DNA from: Pseudomonadota bacterium
GTDB lineage: Bacteria; Pseudomonadota; Gammaproteobacteria; Burkholderiales; Burkholderiaceae
Assembly: GCA_021778935.1 (NCBI GenBank)
Contig: JAJYBQ010000075.1
Span: forward strand, 1-9,463
Direction: 5' to 3'
Length of the DNA stretch: 9,463 bases
Positions 7,738 through 9,463 of this stretch are shown one piece after another. Made by a program: the position numbers and the translations under genes. Each line of letters opens with the position of its first letter. Within the stretch, counting starts at the first letter, position 1. Below the pieces are notes generated by a model. That model was not told the DNA's origin, ran no database searches, and saw nothing but the letters and a program-made list of their open reading frames with translations.

Positions 7738-7755
7738 CATAAACTAAAGTTTATG
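7738..7755. promoter_or_regulatory. Perfect inverted repeat, candidate CbbR (LysR-type) operator upstream of cbbM
   Basis: CATAAAC-TAAA-GTTTATG: two perfect 7-base arms around a 4-base centre, AT-rich within a GC-rich region. It is centred about 69 bases before the cbbM ATG and about 30 bases before a candidate -10 box. LysR-family regulators, including CbbR, bind AT-rich dyads of the T-N11-A kind upstream of cbb operons. The binding protein is inferred; no cbbR gene lies in the window. Confidence 0.5.
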
Positions 7756-7775
7756 GTTTCCATTTACTAGTGCGC

Positions 7776-7781
7776 TAAAAT
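7776..7781 (+). promoter_or_regulatory. Candidate -10 box of the cbbM promoter
   Basis: TAAAAT matches four to five positions of the -10 consensus and lies 34 bases before the cbbM ATG. No recognisable -35 is present 16-18 bases upstream; the palindrome at 7738-7755 occupies that flank instead. This pattern is expected for an activator-dependent promoter. Confidence 0.4.
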
Positions 7782-7815
7782 CCGCCTTTTCCATGTCAAC
7801 AAATCAGGAGTCTCG

Positions 7816-9198
7816 ATGGACCAGTCCAATCGTTATGCCGATCTGAGCCTGCGGGAAGACGATCTGGTTCGCGGCGGCAAGCACATCCTCGTCGCGTACA
7901 AGATGAAACCGAAATCGGGCGTCGGCTATCTCGAGGCGGCAGCGCACTTTGCCGCCGAGTCGTCGACCGGGACGAACGTCGAGGTCTCGACGACGGACGA
8001 TTTCACCAAGGGCGTCGATGCACTCGTCTATTTCATCGATGAGACGGCCGAAGAGATGCGGATCGCGTATCCGCTTGACCTCTTCGATCGCAACATCATC
8101 GACGGCCGGATGATGCTGGTGTCCTTCCTGACGTTGACCATCGGCAACAACCAGGGCATGGGCGACATCGCATACGCAAAGATGTACGACTTCTTCATGC
8201 CGCCGCGCGGGATCCAGCTGTTCGACGGCCCGAGCAAGGACATCTCCGATCTGTGGCGCATCCTCGGCCGCCCGGTCCAGGACGGCGGCTACGTCTCCGG
8301 CACGATCATCAAGCCGAAGCTCGGCCTGCGGCCGGAACCCTTCGCCGAAGCGGCGTATCAGTTCTGGCTGGGCGGCGACTTCATCAAGAACGACGAACCC
8401 CAGGGCAACCAGGTGTTCTCGCCGCTGGCCCGCACGATCCCGCTGGTCTACGACGCGATGAAACGCGCGATGGACAAGACGGGGGAAGCCAAGATCTTTT
8501 CCGCCAACATCACGGCCGACGATCACCACGAGATGATCGCCCGCGGCGAGTTCATCCTGCGCGCGTTCGGTCCCGACGCCGACAAGGTGGCGTTCCTGGT
8601 CGACGGCTATGTCGGCGGCCCTGGCATGATCACCACCGCGCGGCGCAATTTTCCGAACCAGTATCTGCACTACCACCGCGCCGGCCATGGCGCCGTGACT
8701 TCACCCTCCGCGAAGCGTGGCTACACCGCCTATGTCCTCGCCAAGATGAGCCGGCTGCAGGGCGCGTCGGGAATCCACGTCGGCACGATGGGCTACGGCA
8801 AGATGGAAGGCGAAAAGGACGACCGCGCGATCGCCTACATCATCGAGCGCGACAGCTTCACCGGTCCGGCTTATCACCAGGAGTGGTACGGCATGAAGCC
8901 GACGACCCCGATCATCTCGGGCGGCATGAACGCGCTGCGTCTGCCGGGCTTCTTCCAGAACCTGGGCCACGGCAATGTGATCAACACGGCCGGCGGCGGC
9001 TCCTACGGTCACATCGACTCGCCTGCGGCTGGCGCCAAGTCGCTGCGCCAGGCCTACGATTGCTGGAAGGCCAAGGCCGATCCGATCCAGTGGGCCAAAG
9101 AGCATCGCGAGTTCGCGCGTGCCTTCGACTCGTTCCCGAACGATGCCGACAAGCTGTTCCCGGGCTGGCGCGACAAGCTGGCGGGTGCACATCGCTGA
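7816..9198 (+). CDS. cbbM: Ribulose-1,5-bisphosphate carboxylase/oxygenase, form II
   Basis: Fixes CO2 onto ribulose-1,5-bisphosphate in the Calvin-Benson-Bassham cycle; form II enzymes have only large subunits and suit high-CO2, low-O2 conditions. The 460-residue length is normal for the form. Active-site residues fall at the same numbers as in Rhodospirillum rubrum CbbM: E48, T53/N54 and N111 from the N-terminal domain; K166 and K168 in [12 protein letters not shown]; the carbamylated K191 with D193 and E194 in [11 protein letters not shown]287, R288 and H291; loop 6 K329 in MGYGKMEG; S368 with the following glycine pair; and the GGGSYGH phosphate site. An AGGAG five bases before the ATG fixes the start. 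No small-subunit gene follows; instead a hairpin and then cbbQ, the usual cbbM-cbbQ-cbbO order. Overall wording is closest to Thiobacillus-type CbbM, from memory rather than from a search. Confidence 0.98.
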   Translation: MDQSNRYADLSLREDDLVRGGKHILVAYKMKPKSGVGYLEAAAHFAAESSTGTNVEVSTTDDFTKGVDALVYFIDETAEEMRIAYPLDLFDRNIIDGRMMLVSFLTLTIGNNQGMGDIAYAKMYDFFMPPRGIQLFDGPSKDISDLWRILGRPVQDGGYVSGTIIKPKLGLRPEPFAEAAYQFWLGGDFIKNDEPQGNQVFSPLARTIPLVYDAMKRAMDKTGEAKIFSANITADDHHEMIARGEFILRAFGPDADKVAFLVDGYVGGPGMITTARRNFPNQYLHYHRAGHGAVTSPSAKRGYTAYVLAKMSRLQGASGIHVGTMGYGKMEGEKDDRAIAYIIERDSFTGPAYHQEWYGMKPTTPIISGGMNALRLPGFFQNLGHGNVINTAGGGSYGHIDSPAAGAKSLRQAYDCWKAKADPIQWAKEHREFARAFDSFPNDADKLFPGWRDKLAGAHR

Positions 9199-9212
9199 TA
9201 CGCCGTGCGTGG

Positions 9213-9242
9213 GAAATACGGCCGCATCCGCGGCCGTATTTC
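9213..9242 (+). terminator. Strong hairpin terminator/attenuator after cbbM
   Basis: A perfect 13-base stem (GAAATACGGCCGC paired with GCGGCCGTATTTC) closes a 4-base ATCC loop, starting 14 bases after the cbbM stop. G-T pairs can extend the stem slightly. The 3' side runs into TATTTCTTG, a short U-rich tract. This is typical of a rho-independent terminator or partial terminator and could also protect the cbbM mRNA 3' end. Confidence 0.8.
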
Positions 9243-9274
9243 TTGATTCGCAGCGTTGGGTCGGGGCGCTGCTT

Positions 9275-9290
9275 CCCGGTGTTCACCGGG
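9275..9290 (+). other. Second small hairpin in the cbbM-cbbQ spacer
   Basis: CCCGGTG and CACCGGG are perfect complements separated by TT; in practice this gives a six- to seven-base GC stem with a very small loop. A purine run (GGGAGGGGG) follows instead of T residues, so it is not a standard terminator. It could block 3' exonucleases or shape the cbbQ leader. Confidence 0.45.
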
Positions 9291-9334
9291 GGGAGGGGGT
9301 CCGTGGCGTGTTTTCCCTACGGGAGATGTCCAGC

Positions 9335-9463
9335 ATGAATCCGCTCGACGATTGGCGCATCGGCGCCGAGCCCTATTACGCGCCGCAAGGCGACGAGGTG
9401 GCCCAGTTCGAGGCCGCGTACCGTGCGCGACTGCCGGTGATGGTCAAGGGGCCGACGGGCTGC
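9335..9463 (+). CDS. cbbQ: CbbQ, AAA+ RubisCO activase subunit (3' truncated by window edge)
   Basis: Only the first 43 residues are present. They begin MNPLDDWRIGAEPYY and end in VMVKGPTGC, the first part of the Walker A P-loop expected to continue as GPTGCGKT. This N-terminus is characteristic of CbbQ, a MoxR-type AAA+ ATPase that forms hexamers and works with the adaptor CbbO to remove inhibitory sugar phosphates from RubisCO. The ATG is supported by GGGAGA eight bases upstream. It lies 136 bases after cbbM, beyond two hairpins, so it may be expressed by read-through at a lower level. Being next to a form II enzyme, it should be of the Q2/O2 type; cbbO is expected downstream. Confidence 0.9.
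   Translation, partial: MNPLDDWRIGAEPYYAPQGDEVAQFEAAYRARLPVMVKGPTGC

Noticed and set aside
6097..7740. Long open frame of about 547 codons on the minus strand in a second frame over the MFS gene
   Set aside because: It is a GC-rich shadow: its translation is rich in Arg, His, Pro and Gly with no hydrophobic helices, while the other frame encodes a convincing 14-helix transporter with coupled neighbours.
7771..7799. Perfect TTGACA (-35 consensus) on the minus strand at 7794-7799
   Set aside because: At 16-18 base spacing the -10 would be AGCGCA or TAGCGC, a poor match, and the site lies in the cbbM leader; probably chance.
7804..8688. 294-codon open frame antisense to cbbM
   Set aside because: It mirrors the codon bias of cbbM, shows no start signal and no recognisable domain.

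Overview
The window comes from the chromosome of a GC-rich proteobacterial autotroph, most likely a beta- or gammaproteobacterial chemolithoautotroph of the sulfur- or iron-oxidiser type. The main evidence is a complete form II RubisCO gene (cbbM), whose product closely resembles Thiobacillus-type CbbM, followed by the start of cbbQ, its AAA+ activase partner. I assign no species.

Layout. (1) Positions 2-3403, plus strand: a tightly packed run made of the 3' end of a LolA-like outer-membrane lipoprotein-sorting protein, a secreted outer-membrane beta-barrel protein of unknown function, a 4'-phosphopantetheinyl transferase (PPTase) and dihydroorotase (pyrC). The PPTase frame has no stop codon before pyrC, so the two form one uninterrupted 596-codon frame, although pyrC has its own strong ribosome-binding site. 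The first three genes look like the tail of an export or carrier-protein-dependent biosynthesis locus that continues to the left. (2) Positions 3491-7649, minus strand: a tripartite efflux operon transcribed right to left as MFS pump (EmrB/DHA2 type), NodT-type outer-membrane channel and EmrA/HlyD-type adaptor, joined by two 4-base start/stop overlaps. It converges on pyrC across an 87-base gap. (3) Positions 7650-7815: a divergent regulatory region with an 18-base palindrome that fits a CbbR-type (LysR family) operator, plus candidate promoters for both directions. (4) Positions 7816-9463, plus strand: cbbM, a strong hairpin terminator or attenuator, a second small hairpin, then cbbQ cut off by the window end inside its Walker A motif.

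How the genes work together. CbbM fixes CO2 in the Calvin cycle, and CbbQ (with CbbO, expected just downstream) removes inhibitory sugar phosphates from it. The hairpins between cbbM and cbbQ would allow much more RubisCO than activase to be made. The efflux operon forms a complete pump spanning both membranes, with unknown substrate. pyrC is a housekeeping pyrimidine gene that seems to have become attached to the PPTase-containing operon.

I see no CRISPR array, transposon, tRNA, rRNA or phage gene, and no clearly new system. The items most worth a second look are the PPTase-PyrC continuous frame, the export-linked PPTase context, the operator palindrome and the cbbM-cbbQ hairpins.
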